Shown: positions 1-9,795 of the stretch, in pieces
How the letters are laid out: each line of letters starts with the position of its first letter
Numbering within the stretch: the first letter of the stretch is position 1
Origin: CAWCLK01 sp963796225
Lineage (GTDB): Bacteria; Actinomycetota; Nitriliruptoria; Nitriliruptorales; Nitriliruptoraceae
Direction of reading: 5' to 3'
Assembly: GCA_963796225.1 (NCBI GenBank)
Contig: CAWCLK010000019.1
Location: 62,001 to 126,000, forward strand
Length of the DNA: 64,000 bases
Notes under the pieces: model-generated
Database searches by the model: none
Told to the model about the DNA's origin: nothing
What the model saw: the letters and a program-made list of their open reading frames with translations, nothing else
Translations under genes and position numbers: made by a program

Positions 1-206
1 GCGGTGGGGTCGTCGACCGCCTCGCCGAGGTGGTCGAGGGTGACGGCCAGGCCCGCGGCGTTGCGGTCGGCCACGACCCGCATCGCGTCGTCGAGGGTCT
101 CGCCGGCGACGAAGCGTCGGGCCACGCCCCGCGCGACCGGGGCGGTCGTGGCGAGATGGCGCAACCGGTCGTTGCCGGCGGCGGCCAGCAGGGCCCGTCG
201 CAGCAC
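1..206 (-). CDS. Proline dehydrogenase, N-terminal part (runs off window)
   Basis: The 68 residues present match the N terminus of monofunctional actinobacterial proline dehydrogenases: a short basic/hydrophobic start, then a stretch ending in VTLDHLGE, the first beta-strand motif of the FAD-binding barrel. The family oxidises proline to pyrroline-5-carboxylate. The GTG start at 206 is supported by an AGGAGG ribosome site seven bases upstream. The catalytic part lies outside the window, so function rests on the N terminus alone. Confidence 0.75.
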   Translation of the reverse strand, partial: MLRRALLAAAGNDRLRHLATTAPVARGVARRFVAGETLDDAMRVVADRNAAGLAVTLDHLGEAVDDPT

Positions 207-321
207 GCCGTGTCCTCCTGGATGGCGACGGCGCCGAGCCTACGAGGCGCCGTGACGTGACCGGGGCCGGGCGCGTCGTGCGCCCGGCCCCGGGGAGGGG
301 ACCTGTGTCAGGTCCGAGGTG

Positions 322-2277
322 TCACGAACGGCGCCGCAGCGACCCGGCGCCGGCCAGGGCCAGCACGCCCAGCAGGGCCAGCCCGCCGCCGGTGGACGGC
401 AGGGTCGGCTGCGGGGCGGGGGCCGGCGCCGGCGTGGGCGCCGGGGCGGCGGTGCCGCCGTCGGCTGCCGGCGCGAAGCTCGCCGTGGCGACGGGGTCGA
501 TCAGCAGCGCGAGGCCGGGGGTCGAGACCTGCTCGGTCAGCGACCCGAGGTCCGCCAGCTCCAGCCCGTCGAGCAGGGCGCTGACCTGGTCGACCGTGCC
601 GGACAGGCCGGCCGGGTCGCCGACCTGGGTGAGCGTGTCGCTGACGGTGGTGAGCGCGCTGTCCACGCCGGCCACACCGAGGCCGGACAGGGTCGTCAGG
701 CCGGACTGCAGCTGGCCGAGGACGTCCTGCACCGGACCCATGACGTCCGGCAGCCCCAGCCCGCCGAGCGCGTCCGTGACCTGGCTCGGGTCGAGCGTGA
801 TCGACGGGATCGCGAGGTCGAGCAGGGTGAACCCGGCGGTGGAGGTGACCACGCCGTCGGTCTCGGTGACCTGCTCCACGACATCGGTGAACAGGTCCGC
901 CTTCAGGTCACCGACCTGGACCAGGTCGGTCAGGGGCAGGCTGTTGAGGACGCCGTTGAGCTGGCCGACCGCGTCGCTGATGGCGCCGGTCACGTCGGGC
1001 AGCTGGCCGAGGGCGTCGGAGCAGTCCGGCGTGGCGAAGTCGGTGCCGAGCACGGTCACGTCCACGGCCTCGCAGAGGACCGCGGCGGAGCTGTCGGCCG
1101 TGGTCGGGCCGGCGACGGCGGTGGTACCGACGTCGAAGGCGCCGACGCCGAGCAGCTCGGTCCCGGCCGCGCTGGCCAGCAGGTCGGGCAGCTGCGACAG
1201 CAGGCCGTCGAGGTCACCGACCCCGGCGAGGATGTCCTGCAGCAGGGCAACGATGCCGTCCAGCACGTCGAGCACCGGGTCGAGCTCGGACGGCAGGGCC
1301 GCCGTGAGCGAGTCGACCGTCGCGGAGGCGGTGGCGATGGCGTCGCTCGAGGCAGGACAGCGCGTCGGTGACCGCGCCGGCGAGGTTCAGGAGCGTGACG
1401 TTGCCCAGGCCGCACCCGACGGCGTCGAGGCTCGACAGGAGGCTGGCGCTGGGCAGCGGAGGTGCAGCGAGAGCGACTGCAGGGTGGACTCCAGCGACTC
1501 GAGCTCCGCGAGCTCCTGCACCGCCGAGGTCAGCTGGGTGATCGCGGTCTGCGCCCCGTCCCCCTCGGTGGCCAGCGACGCCAGTGCCGCCTCGAGGTCG
1601 TCGAGCTGCGACTGCAGCGCGCCGACGTCGGCGAGGTCACTGGGCAGCAGGCCGGGCAGGGCGGCGAGCAGGTCGAGGACGTTGCCGAGGCCGAGCTGGC
1701 CGAGCAGGTCGGCGTCCAGGCCCAGGTCCCCGAGGCTGAGGCTGAGGTCGGAGACCTGCAGCCCCTGGGTGGCGGAGGCGCCCTCCTGGGTCACGAGCGA
1801 GGTGACTCCGGTGGTGTCGAGCTCGAGCCCGAGCTGGCCGAGCAGGGCCGACACCTGGCCGACGGCCGCCCCGACCGTGGCGACCGCGCGGTCGGCGCTG
1901 GCGGACGCGCTGGTCTGCAGGGGCTGGACGGTGGCGCCGAGCGCGCCCGTCAGGTCCCCGACGGTGCCGCCGTCGCTGGAGGCCTCGGACTGGCCGTCCG
2001 ACGACGCCCCGGTGGCTCCGACGAGCGTGTCGCCGACCGCCAGCGGCACGATGCTGGTCGTGGCCAGCGGTGTCCCCATGGTGGTGGCGTCGGAGGTCAT
2101 GTCGAGCACCCGCGTCACCGGGGTCTGCAGCGGACCGGTCACCTGGACCTGGGCCCCCAGCAGGCTGGTGTGGGCCGACCCGGTCCCGGTGGTGGCCGGG
2201 GCGGTCTCGGCGGCGACGAGGCTCAGGGCGAGCGCGCCGGCGATCAGGCCGGCAGCAGCAGTGCGAGCTGCACGCAT
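322..2277 (-). CDS. Cell-wall-anchored (LPxTG-type) leucine-rich surface protein, frame-broken
   Basis: The N terminus is a Sec signal (MRAARTAAAGLIAGALALSL, then an Ala-rich cleavage zone). The body of about 600 residues is rich in Leu, Gly, Asp and Ser, with many LGQL/LDGL-like short repeats and few charged residues. The C terminus is a sorting signal: LPSTG, a hydrophobic segment and an RRRS tail. The reading is continuous except for two single-base breaks near 1455 and 1355; bridging them restores one protein (text such as NVTLLNLAGAV appears between them). Start ATG follows GAGGAG. I do not recognise the family. It is probably a sortase substrate; no sortase gene is in the window. A pseudogene is possible, but the intact ends argue for sequence error. 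Confidence 0.6.
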
Positions 2278-2467
2278 GGTTGGGCTCCTCGGGGCGTCAC
2301 GTCCGGCCCGTTCCGGCGCGTGAGGCCACAGGGGAAACCAACCGGGTCCGGACAGCCGCGACCATGGCCCGACCGGGCCATTCTCGACCCACGAAGGGGA
2401 CTAGTCCGACCCTCCTCGTCCCGAAGGCGGGACACCTGTCCCCTTCAGGTCTCGGCCGTGCTGGTGC

Positions 2468-2941
2468 TCACCCTTCGGTGGAGACCGGGTTCGGCGGCAG
2501 GCCGGCCTTCTCGCGCCAGGCCTGCTCGGCGTCGATGTAGGTGGCGAACCCGGCACGCAGCACCGAGTTGTAGGTCTCGTCCGAGGTGAGCAGGACGACG
2601 CCGAGGACCTCGTCCAGGACCTCGGCGGTGAGGACCTCGCGGGGGATCGCACCGGTGAGGACGACGTCGCCCTCGTCGTCGAGGGCGAAGTGGACCCAGG
2701 TCAGCTTCTCGTTGCGGTGCAGGACCAGCCGGTAGACCTCGGCGTGGCCCTCGTCGGGCGCCCCGCACAGCAGCGAGGTGATCCGCAGCGACCGCTCGTC
2801 GAGGTCCAGCAGGAGCGGGATGGTGCGCTTCCACTGGCCGGCGAGCATCGTCATCCACCGGTCCTCGCCGACCTCGTCGACGTCCAGGTCGGCGGCCTCG
2901 AGGACCTGCGGGATCAGCCGGCGCTGCTCGTCACGGTCCAC
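2468..2941 (-). CDS. YbjN-domain protein downstream of mshA
   Basis: 157 residues with the YbjN/type III chaperone-like fold: an acidic N terminus, then WMTMLAGQWKRTIPLLLDLDERSLRI and YRLVLHRNEKLTWVHFALDD-type strands. Mycobacteria also carry a YbjN gene directly after mshA, so the order is conserved. It starts with GTG inside the end of mshA (28-bp overlap), so the two are translationally linked. The molecular role of YbjN proteins is unclear; no catalytic residues are evident. Confidence 0.75.
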   Translation of the reverse strand: MDRDEQRRLIPQVLEAADLDVDEVGEDRWMTMLAGQWKRTIPLLLDLDERSLRITSLLCGAPDEGHAEVYRLVLHRNEKLTWVHFALDDEGDVVLTGAIPREVLTAEVLDEVLGVVLLTSDETYNSVLRAGFATYIDAEQAWREKAGLPPNPVSTEG

Positions 2942-4236
2942 GTCTGCTCCCCCACGGTCGTGTGGCGTTCGGTGACCCCACCGTAGACCCCGAGCAGGCG
3001 GTCGACCGTGCGGTCCCATGACGCACTGGCCGCTGTCCGCAGCCCCTCCCGGGTCAGCTCGGCGGCGCGGCCGGGAGTGGTCAGGACGTCGACGACCGCC
3101 GCGGCGTGGTCGGCCGGGTCGTGGCCGGCGACCCGGATGCCGCCCCCACCGACCACGTAGCGCAGCCCGGACACGTCGGCGGCCACGACCGGCGTCCCAC
3201 ATGCCTGGGCCTCGAGCGCCACCAGGCCGAAGGTCTCGCTGCGCGAGGGGGCCAGGACGACGTCGGCCGCCCGGTACAGCCCGGCCAGCCGCTCCTGCGG
3301 GTGGGCCGGGACGATCCGCACGGCGTCGGCGACCCCGAGCTCGGCGGCCAGGGCCATGAGGTCCTCGGGGTCGGTACGGCCCTCGCCGTTTCCGGAGGTG
3401 CCGCCGACGATGAGCAGCCGCGCCCCGGGCACCCGACGGCGCACCTCGGCGAGGGTGCGGACCGCGACGTCGGGGCCCTTCAGCGGCTGGAGCCGCCCGA
3501 CGAACAGCAGCAGCGGTCCCTCCCCCCGCGGCAGCTCCGACGCGACGGCGGCCTCCGGGACGCCGTCGCCGGGGGTGAAGACCTCGAGGTCCACGCCGGC
3601 GGGCACGACGGCGATGTCGGCGCCGGAGAGCCCGAAGGTGGTGTGCAACAGCCGGGCCTCGCCGCAGGTCAGCCCGACGACGGTGTCGGCGGCACGGGCG
3701 ATGCGCCGTTCGGCCGCCAGGCGCAGGGGCGGTTCCGGTGCGTCGCCCGGCGCCAGGGTGGCGTTCTTGAGCACACCGAGGGTGTGGAAGGTCTGCACGA
3801 ACGGCACGTCCCACCGGTCGGCGATGCGGCGCGCCACCCAGCCGGACATCCAGTAGTGGGCGTGCAGCACGTCGTACCCGCCGGTGGGGTCGTCGGCGGT
3901 CCCGACGGCCCGCATCATCGCCATGGCGAAGGAGCACAGGTGGTTGGTCAGCTCCTCCTTGGGGAGCGGACGGGCAGGTCCGGCGGTGATGCGCACGACC
4001 CGCAGCCCGTGACCGACCGCGACGACATCGGGCTGGTGGGGCGAGGTCCGGCGGGTGAACACGTCGACCTCGACGCCCCGTGCTGCCAGGCGTCGCGCGA
4101 CCTGCAGGACGTAGACGTTGAGGCCCCCGCCGTCGCCCGTGCCGGGCTGGTCGAGGGGGCTGGTGTGCACCGACAGCAGGGCCACGCGACGCACGGGCAG
4201 GCCGTCGGGGCGGTGGAACCGCGGCGAGGTGGTCAC
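2914..4236 (-). CDS. mshA: D-inositol-3-phosphate glycosyltransferase (mycothiol step 1)
   Basis: 440 residues, GT-B family 4 glycosyltransferase. The N-terminal half has HTSPLDQPGTGDGGGLNVYV, the acceptor and UDP-GlcNAc glycine-rich loop typical of MshA. The C-terminal half has FVGRLQPLKGPD and the ETFGLVALEAQACGTPVVA donor-binding motif. MshA joins GlcNAc from UDP-GlcNAc to 1L-myo-inositol 1-phosphate, the committing step to mycothiol. The GTG start overlaps the stop of the upstream acyltransferase as GTGA, so the genes are likely co-transcribed. With mshD at 23-24 kb this indicates a mycothiol-producing actinobacterium. Confidence 0.93.
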   Translation of the reverse strand: MTTSPRFHRPDGLPVRRVALLSVHTSPLDQPGTGDGGGLNVYVLQVARRLAARGVEVDVFTRRTSPHQPDVVAVGHGLRVVRITAGPARPLPKEELTNHLCSFAMAMMRAVGTADDPTGGYDVLHAHYWMSGWVARRIADRWDVPFVQTFHTLGVLKNATLAPGDAPEPPLRLAAERRIARAADTVVGLTCGEARLLHTTFGLSGADIAVVPAGVDLEVFTPGDGVPEAAVASELPRGEGPLLLFVGRLQPLKGPDVAVRTLAEVRRRVPGARLLIVGGTSGNGEGRTDPEDLMALAAELGVADAVRIVPAHPQERLAGLYRAADVVLAPSRSETFGLVALEAQACGTPVVAADVSGLRYVVGGGGIRVAGHDPADHAAAVVDVLTTPGRAAELTREGLRTAASASWDRTVDRLLGVYGGVTERHTTVGEQTWTVTSSAG

Positions 4237-5261
4237 GCGGGGGCGCCGCGGGCGATGGTCAGGCGGCGCAGCTGCCGGTCCTCGGCACCGAAGCGGTACT
4301 TGTACGGCTCGTCGCCCCGCAGCAGGTCGAACATGGTGAGGCCCTCGGCCGCCGCGGTCTCGATGAGCTGGCCGACCTGGACCATGCCGGGCGCCAGCAT
4401 GCGCAGCGCCGGGTCGAACGCGGAGTTGTACAGGCCCCATTCCCGGCCGTGGACCAGCGAGATGGTCGCGGCACCGGGACGCGCGCCGACGTCGAGCAGG
4501 TGCAGGCGGAACACGCCCTCCTCGGCGAACTCGCGTGCGAGCTCGCGGAAGAACTCGCGCATGGGGTCCTTGCGGAAGAAGTGGGCCTTGGGCGATTCGT
4601 TCTCGACGGCCATGTCGAAGAAGTCGTCGAGGCGCTCGACCACGTCGCCGGCCGGGACGTCGACCATCCGCAGCTCGCCGGCGTCGCGGGCCAGCTTGCG
4701 GGCCTTGCGCCGCAGCTCGTGGCGCTGCTTGCCGGGCAGCCGGTCCAGGTACGCCTCGTACCCACCGGACAGGTCGACCCGGGGGCAGACGTCCTCGACG
4801 GCGTCCTCGAGCAGGTCGAACCCGTGGCGTTCCGCGTGGCGCAGGTAGGCGTCGGGCCAGACGGTGTCGGCCGGCAGGCCGCCGGCGACGAGCTCGTCCC
4901 AGTCGACGTCCTCGGCCAGTGCGTCGAGGTAGGCGGCGACGACGTCGTCGCGGTCCTCGGGGCGGGCGATCGGCCCGAGGTAGTCGGTGACCTCGGTGCC
5001 GCCGAGGAACCGCAGGATCTCCTGCGGGCCCGTCGGCGACCCCGCCCGCTCGAGGGCCTCGGGCACCACGCCGATCAGTCGACCCTCGCGGTGGACGGTC
5101 CGCACGCGCGGCGCGGCGCGCTCCCCGAGCATCCGTTCCCACACGGCCAGGTAGCGGGGGGTGTGGAAGATCGTGGCGGCGGGGTCGTCGTCGACGAGGG
5201 CTTCCCAGTCGGCGCGCAGGGAGCCGCCGGGGATGCCGTCATGGGTCCGCAGTTCGATCAA
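4233..5261 (-). CDS. GNAT-fold acyltransferase of the BioF2/CelD (FemAB-like) type
   Basis: 342 residues. The middle holds KQRHELRRKARKL, the basic helix typical of the Acetyltransf_6 (BioF2-like, CelD/BcsL) group. The C-terminal half reads as a GNAT fold (RLHLLDVGARPGAATISLV, then WGLYNSAFDP), ending with DLLRGDEPYKYRFGA, the signature KYRFG of this group. Members transfer acyl or aminoacyl groups in envelope polysaccharide or lipid pathways; the substrate here is unknown. The best start is TTG at 5261, preceded by GAGG. It overlaps mshA by four bases, suggesting an operon, though a role in mycothiol synthesis is not implied. Confidence 0.8.
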   Translation of the reverse strand: MIELRTHDGIPGGSLRADWEALVDDDPAATIFHTPRYLAVWERMLGERAAPRVRTVHREGRLIGVVPEALERAGSPTGPQEILRFLGGTEVTDYLGPIARPEDRDDVVAAYLDALAEDVDWDELVAGGLPADTVWPDAYLRHAERHGFDLLEDAVEDVCPRVDLSGGYEAYLDRLPGKQRHELRRKARKLARDAGELRMVDVPAGDVVERLDDFFDMAVENESPKAHFFRKDPMREFFRELAREFAEEGVFRLHLLDVGARPGAATISLVHGREWGLYNSAFDPALRMLAPGMVQVGQLIETAAAEGLTMFDLLRGDEPYKYRFGAEDRQLRRLTIARGAPA

Positions 5262-5306
5262 CGTCGAGCCTCGTGTGCGGGAGGTGCCAGAGGGGTGAGG
5301 CGGGGG

Positions 5307-5810
5307 TCAGGCCTCGTCGTCGGGTTCCTCGTCGGAGGTGGCCCGGGCGACGTCGGCGTCGTCCACGTCGCCGGTGGACACGGCGTCGATGAGGCCCTGC
5401 AGGCCGCCGCGGCGGTTGCTGCCGCCGTCGGAGGAGTCCTCGAGCTCGTGGAGCCGTCGGAAGGAGCGGTACATCTCGATCAGCGCGGTCTTCTGCGAGT
5501 CCGTCAGCACCGCGTCCCGGGCGATGGCGTCCTCGAGGTCGAGTTCGATGTCACGTTCCTCGAGGATGCCCGCGCGCACGTAGAGGCTCTCCGAGGAGAT
5601 CGACAGCGCCCGCGCGATGGCCTGCAGGATCTCGGCCGACGGCTTGCGCAGCCCGCGCTCGATCTGGGACAGGTAGGGGTTGCTGACACCGGCGAGCTTG
5701 GCGAGGTTGCGCAGCGACAGCTCGGCGGACTTGCGCTGGTTGCGGATGTACGCACCGAGGTCGGAGACCCGCGAGCCCTCGCGGTTCGTGTCGTCCTCGG
5801 AATCGCTCAC
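5307..5810 (-). CDS. XRE-family helix-turn-helix regulator
   Basis: 167 residues. Residues about 18-75 form a canonical Cro/CI HTH (LGAYIRNQRKSAELSLRNLA, then GVSNPYLSQIERGLRKPSAE). After it comes a short acidic alpha-helical region (LEERDIELDLEDAIARDAVL), then a disordered acidic tail ending DEEPDDEA. It resembles the small single-HTH regulators found near mshA-like loci in mycobacteria, whose targets I cannot state. The GTG start at 5810 is chosen because the HTH needs the residues after it; its ribosome site is weak. Confidence 0.8.
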   Translation of the reverse strand: MSDSEDDTNREGSRVSDLGAYIRNQRKSAELSLRNLAKLAGVSNPYLSQIERGLRKPSAEILQAIARALSISSESLYVRAGILEERDIELDLEDAIARDAVLTDSQKTALIEMYRSFRRLHELEDSSDGGSNRRGGLQGLIDAVSTGDVDDADVARATSDEEPDDEA

Positions 5811-5885
5811 GCGCCCTGCCTGCCCGGTCGTCGGTCGTGCAACGACCGCGATGCTAGCGGGAGGCAGCACGGCCCCCGGACGGCG

Positions 5886-6620
5886 TCACCGGACGAAGTG
5901 CAGGCCATCTGGGGCCGTGACCTCGCGCTCCTCGCACATGCGGACGAACTCGCTGGCCAGGTACGGGTCGAACTGCGACCCGCCCATCGCCTCGATCTCC
6001 TCGAGCGACGCGTGCAGCGGCAGGGCAGCTCGGTAGGGCCGGTCCTGGGTCATCGCGTCGAACGTGTCGATGATCGAGAAGATGCGCGCCGGCAGGTAGA
6101 TGTCCTCGCCGGCCAGTCGGTCGGGGTAGCCGCGACCGTCCCACCGTTCGTGGTGCGACCGCACGACGTGGACCGCGTCGCCGAGGAACTTGATGTCCTT
6201 GACCAGCTGGTACCCGATGACCGGGTGCATCCGCATCTGCTCCCACTCGTGGTCGTCGAGCGGGCCCGGCTTCTTCAGGATCTGGTCGCTGACCCCGACC
6301 TTGCCGATGTCGTGCAGCAGGTAGCCGTACTGGATCCCGGCCTCGTGCACGAGGTCCGGGGCGACCCGGGCGGTGAGGCTGAGCGCGAACTGGTAGGTCC
6401 GGTCGAGGTGGTCCCGGGTGAAGTCGTCCTTCATGTCGGCGACCATCGCGAGGGTCCGCACGAGCGTCAGGTACGCCGACCGCGTCTCGTTGAGCGCTGC
6501 CTCGGCCTCCTGGCGCCGGGCGCGTTCACGGGTCGAGATCGTGCGCAGGTCCTCGGCGAACAGCAACAGCTGGCGACGCATCGTCTCCACGTCGTCGAGA
6601 CCGGCTGCGGTGGGGTCCAT
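5886..6620 (-). CDS. HD-GYP domain phosphodiesterase (c-di-GMP)
   Basis: 244 residues. A coiled-coil N terminus (residues 10-50, with RERARRQEAEAALNETRSAY) precedes an HD-GYP domain: HD pair at 103-104 in LLHDIGKVG, the SHHERWDGRGYP motif with GYP at 164-166, and DTFDAMTQDRPYR. These are the metal-binding and substrate residues of enzymes that hydrolyse c-di-GMP. There is no own sensor domain. The gene starts three bases after the stop of a receiver-domain gene, so the receiver is a likely partner acting through the coiled coil. The RsiG-like gene upstream suggests a c-di-GMP function. Confidence 0.9.
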   Translation of the reverse strand: MDPTAAGLDDVETMRRQLLLFAEDLRTISTRERARRQEAEAALNETRSAYLTLVRTLAMVADMKDDFTRDHLDRTYQFALSLTARVAPDLVHEAGIQYGYLLHDIGKVGVSDQILKKPGPLDDHEWEQMRMHPVIGYQLVKDIKFLGDAVHVVRSHHERWDGRGYPDRLAGEDIYLPARIFSIIDTFDAMTQDRPYRAALPLHASLEEIEAMGGSQFDPYLASEFVRMCEEREVTAPDGLHFVR

Positions 6621-6623
6621 GTG

Positions 6624-7001
<378 letters not shown>

Positions 7002-7058
7002 GTCCTCTCTGACCGCGGGGCGAGTCTACGACGCCGACCGTGGCGAGGGGCGTCGTCG

Positions 7059-7610
7059 TCAGTCACCCGCCAGCAGCTCCGACACCGAGGCCGAGCCCGA
7101 GCGGTAGCGATCGGCGATCTCGGCCTGCAGTCGGTCGATGACGTCGAACAGGCGGCGGCGCAGGCTGGACAGGGTGGACTCCTGCTCGGCGTAGCGGGCG
7201 GCGAGCTCGGCCATCGCGTCGTCGTCGAGCCGCGCCACGTCCACCGGGCCCTCGACCTCGACGTCCTCGCCGAGGTCACTGGCCTCGACACGCGCCGGCG
7301 GACGGGCCGTGGCCGGGTCGAAGGGCCGCTGGCCCTGGTCGGCCAGCACGGACGGCAGCCGTTCGAGCGCGCCCTGGACCCCCTCGCCGTCGCGCTGGGA
7401 CGCCTCGGCGCGCAGCACGTCGATGCGGCCCTGCAGGATGCGACGGGCGTACGAGACCCGGTGCTCCTCGACCTCGCACGCCTGGCGCAGCCGGCGCAGC
7501 GTGGCGACGTCCAGATCGTCGATCCGCGACAGGTCGTCGTCGGCCAGCACGGCCTCGACGCGCGCGGCCATCCGCCGGTCGAACCGGTCCTCGCTCATCC
7601 CTTGGCTCAT
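7059..7610 (-). CDS. RsiG-like c-di-GMP-binding anti-sigma protein
   Basis: 183 residues, mostly helical. Residues 49-64 match the RsiG c-di-GMP motif E(X)3S(X)2R(X)3Q(X)3D exactly (E49, S53, R56, Q60, D64). A second helix at 144-159 has E144, S148, R151 and D159 at the same spacing but Phe155 in place of Gln. In Streptomyces, RsiG bound to c-di-GMP sequesters the sporulation sigma factor WhiG, using two such helices. Here one copy is complete and one degenerate. No whiG-like gene is in the window. Start ATG at 7610 follows GGAGG with a six-base spacer. Directly upstream of the REC/HD-GYP pair. Confidence 0.85.
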   Translation of the reverse strand: MSQGMSEDRFDRRMAARVEAVLADDDLSRIDDLDVATLRRLRQACEVEEHRVSYARRILQGRIDVLRAEASQRDGEGVQGALERLPSVLADQGQRPFDPATARPPARVEASDLGEDVEVEGPVDVARLDDDAMAELAARYAEQESTLSSLRRRLFDVIDRLQAEIADRYRSGSASVSELLAGD

Positions 7611-7765
7611 GCGATGCCTCCGGGCCCCGTGGCGGGCGGCACCGTGCCGCCCCTCGTGTCCATCGACGCGCAGCATGCCGGACTGGAGCCCGCGACGCAG
7701 CCGTGACGTCAGCAGCGCCCACGCACGCCCGGCCCGGGCACACCCCCGGACCGTAGGATGCGGGC

Positions 7766-9148
7766 ATGGCAGGCGACCTCAGCGACCGTTCCCCCGTGGA
7801 CCTGTGCCTGCATCTGGCGGGCGAGCGGGCCACCGGCACGCTCGTGCTTGCCGGCCCCCGGGGCGAGGCCGTGCTCGTGTTCGCCGACGGGGCGCTGGCC
7901 GGGTCGCGGCCCCCGGCCGGCCGCACCGCCCGGCTCGGGGAACGACTGGTCAGCGCAGGACGCCTGGACCGCCCCGACCTGGACGCGCTGCTCGTCGAGC
8001 AGGCCGCCGACGACACGGCACCGGCGCTGGGGCTGATGCTGGTCGACCGGGGCCTGGCCACCTCGGACGCGGTGCGGCTGTTCGTGCAGGAGCAGGTGCT
8101 CGAGACGCTGCTCGACGCCATCAGCTGGTTCGAGGGGACCTGGGAGTTCTCCGAGGCGCAGGCGCCGGCTCCCGGTCCCGGCGGGGGGTTGCGCATCCCC
8201 GTCGACCGTGCGCTCATGGAGGTCCGACGCCGGGCGGCGGAACGGGAACGCATCGCCGCGGTGGTCGGGTCGCCCGCGACGGTGCCCTGCCCGGCGGGCG
8301 AGCACGCGGATGCCTCCGAGCTGTCCACGGACGCGTTCACGGTGCTCACCGCCGTCGACGGGGAGCGCTCGGTCGGCGAGATCGCGCAGGCGCTCGGCAT
8401 CTCCCACGACGAAGCCAGCCGGCAGCTCTACAGATTGGCCCTTCAGGGACGGGTCGCACTCGCCGATACTTCGGAGACGCCCGACGACGCGACCCCCACG
8501 TCATCGCCGACCACCGAGGAGGACACCCTGCCCGCCTCGCCCCTGACCGGAACCGCACCCGTCCAGCTCGCTGACGACGGCTGGGCCGAACGACGCCAGG
8601 TCGGCACCACCACCGCGCTGGAGCCCGAGCCCTGGGTCGGCTGGGCCAACGCCCGCCAGGACACCGGCTTCCCCGCCGCGGACACGGCCGGCTCCCCTGG
8701 CTCCTCCGCGGCCGCCCCCGCCCCGGCACCGGCCCCCGCCCCGCAGGCGGCCCCTCCCCCGCAGGCGGCTCCTCCCCCGCCGGCCCCCTCCTCGTCACGG
8801 CCCACGTCGGCCCCGCCGCTGTGGTCCTCGGACGGGGGCACGGCGCCTGACGTGTCCCGCCCCGCGGCGGCCGCGGACCCGTCGGCCGTGCCCACCCGCC
8901 ACGACATGGACGCCGACACCCGCCGCGCGCTGTTCTCCGAGCTGCACGAGGTCGGGCGCTCGGTCCCGGGCTTCGCCGAGGAACCCGCCCCGGCACCCGA
9001 ACCCCCGGCGCCGGCCGCCCAGGCCGGTCCGCCCGAGGACGAGTCCGTCGCCACGCCCGCGCCGGACCCGGCGCCCAGCCCGTCGCTGTCCCGCTCGGAC
9101 GTGTCCGACCTGCTGCGCGAGCTGCACGCGCTCAACCTCGACGACTGA
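7766..9148 (+). CDS. DUF4388 (PATAN-like) protein with long Pro-rich tail
   Basis: 460 residues. Residues 1-135 form a DUF4388 domain (VDLCLHLAGERATGTLVLAG, then LGERLVSAGRLDRPDLDALL), known from bacterial signalling and gliding proteins that bind receiver domains. Residues about 185-235 look like a winged-helix (LSTDAFTVLTAVDGERSVGE, then QALGISHDEASRQLYRLALQG). The rest is a disordered Ala/Pro-rich linker with a short C-terminal helix (SRSDVSDLLRELHALNLDD) that may be a docking peptide. It is divergent from the RsiG-like gene, so they may share the 155-bp control region. A role in that signalling group is inference. Confidence 0.7.
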   Translation: MAGDLSDRSPVDLCLHLAGERATGTLVLAGPRGEAVLVFADGALAGSRPPAGRTARLGERLVSAGRLDRPDLDALLVEQAADDTAPALGLMLVDRGLATSDAVRLFVQEQVLETLLDAISWFEGTWEFSEAQAPAPGPGGGLRIPVDRALMEVRRRAAERERIAAVVGSPATVPCPAGEHADASELSTDAFTVLTAVDGERSVGEIAQALGISHDEASRQLYRLALQGRVALADTSETPDDATPTSSPTTEEDTLPASPLTGTAPVQLADDGWAERRQVGTTTALEPEPWVGWANARQDTGFPAADTAGSPGSSAAAPAPAPAPAPQAAPPPQAAPPPPAPSSSRPTSAPPLWSSDGGTAPDVSRPAAAADPSAVPTRHDMDADTRRALFSELHEVGRSVPGFAEEPAPAPEPPAPAAQAGPPEDESVATPAPDPAPSPSLSRSDVSDLLRELHALNLDD

Positions 9149-9172
9149 ACCCGTCGGGGCTGGCCGGCGCGC

Positions 9173-9673
9173 TCAGCCGCGGTACCGGCCGCGCGACTCG
9201 TCGATGACGGCGAAGGCCTCGTCGGCACTGCGCCAGCCGTGGATGTCGACCTTCTTCTGCTCGAGGTCCTTGTAGATCGAGAAGAAGTGGGCGATCTCGT
9301 CCAGCAGGTGGCCGGGCACGTCGTCCAGCGAGCGCAGGTGCTGCCAGCGGGGGTCGTGCTCGGGGACGCAGAGCACCTTCTCGTCGGGGCCCTTGTCGTC
9401 GGTCATGTCGAGCATGCCGACGACCCGCCCGGGGATCGTGCAGCCCGGGAAGGTCGGCTCGCCGAGGATGGTCAACGCGTCGAGGTGGTCGCCGTCGCCC
9501 GCGAGGGTCTCGGGGATGAACCCGTAGTCGCCCGGGTAGCGGACGGCGCTGAAGAGCATCCGGTCGAGGATGAACCGGTGCCGCTCGTGGTCCCACTCGT
9601 ACTTGTTGCGCGAGCCCATGGGCACCTCGACGAAGACGTCGATGCTCTGGTCCATGAATTCATCCTCATCCAT
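9173..9673 (-). CDS. ppa: Inorganic pyrophosphatase, family I
   Basis: 166 residues, the usual length for bacterial soluble pyrophosphatase, which hydrolyses PPi to two phosphates. The substrate-binding start (EVPMGSRNKYEWD), YPGDYGFIPETLAGDGDHLD with the metal-binding Asp cluster, and the DDKGPDEKVLCVP loop are all present. ATG at 9673 is preferred over an in-frame TTG further up because GGAAGG lies just before it. Single gene, divergent from bcp. Confidence 0.95.
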   Translation of the reverse strand: MDEDEFMDQSIDVFVEVPMGSRNKYEWDHERHRFILDRMLFSAVRYPGDYGFIPETLAGDGDHLDALTILGEPTFPGCTIPGRVVGMLDMTDDKGPDEKVLCVPEHDPRWQHLRSLDDVPGHLLDEIAHFFSIYKDLEQKKVDIHGWRSADEAFAVIDESRGRYRG

Positions 9674-9795
9674 GACTGGCCTTCCGTCCGGCAACCTAGG
9701 GCACGGCCGCGGATACGGTCGCCGCGCCGACCTGCCGGACGGTCACGACCCTGCTGCATGCGACCACCCTCCCCCGTCGAGGAGTCACGACGACC

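Noticed and set aside
257..2323. Long open frame antisense to the first surface gene
   Set aside because: Pro/Ser/Arg-rich with no domain. High GC leaves few stops, and the minus strand has a signal peptide, ribosome site and LPxTG end.
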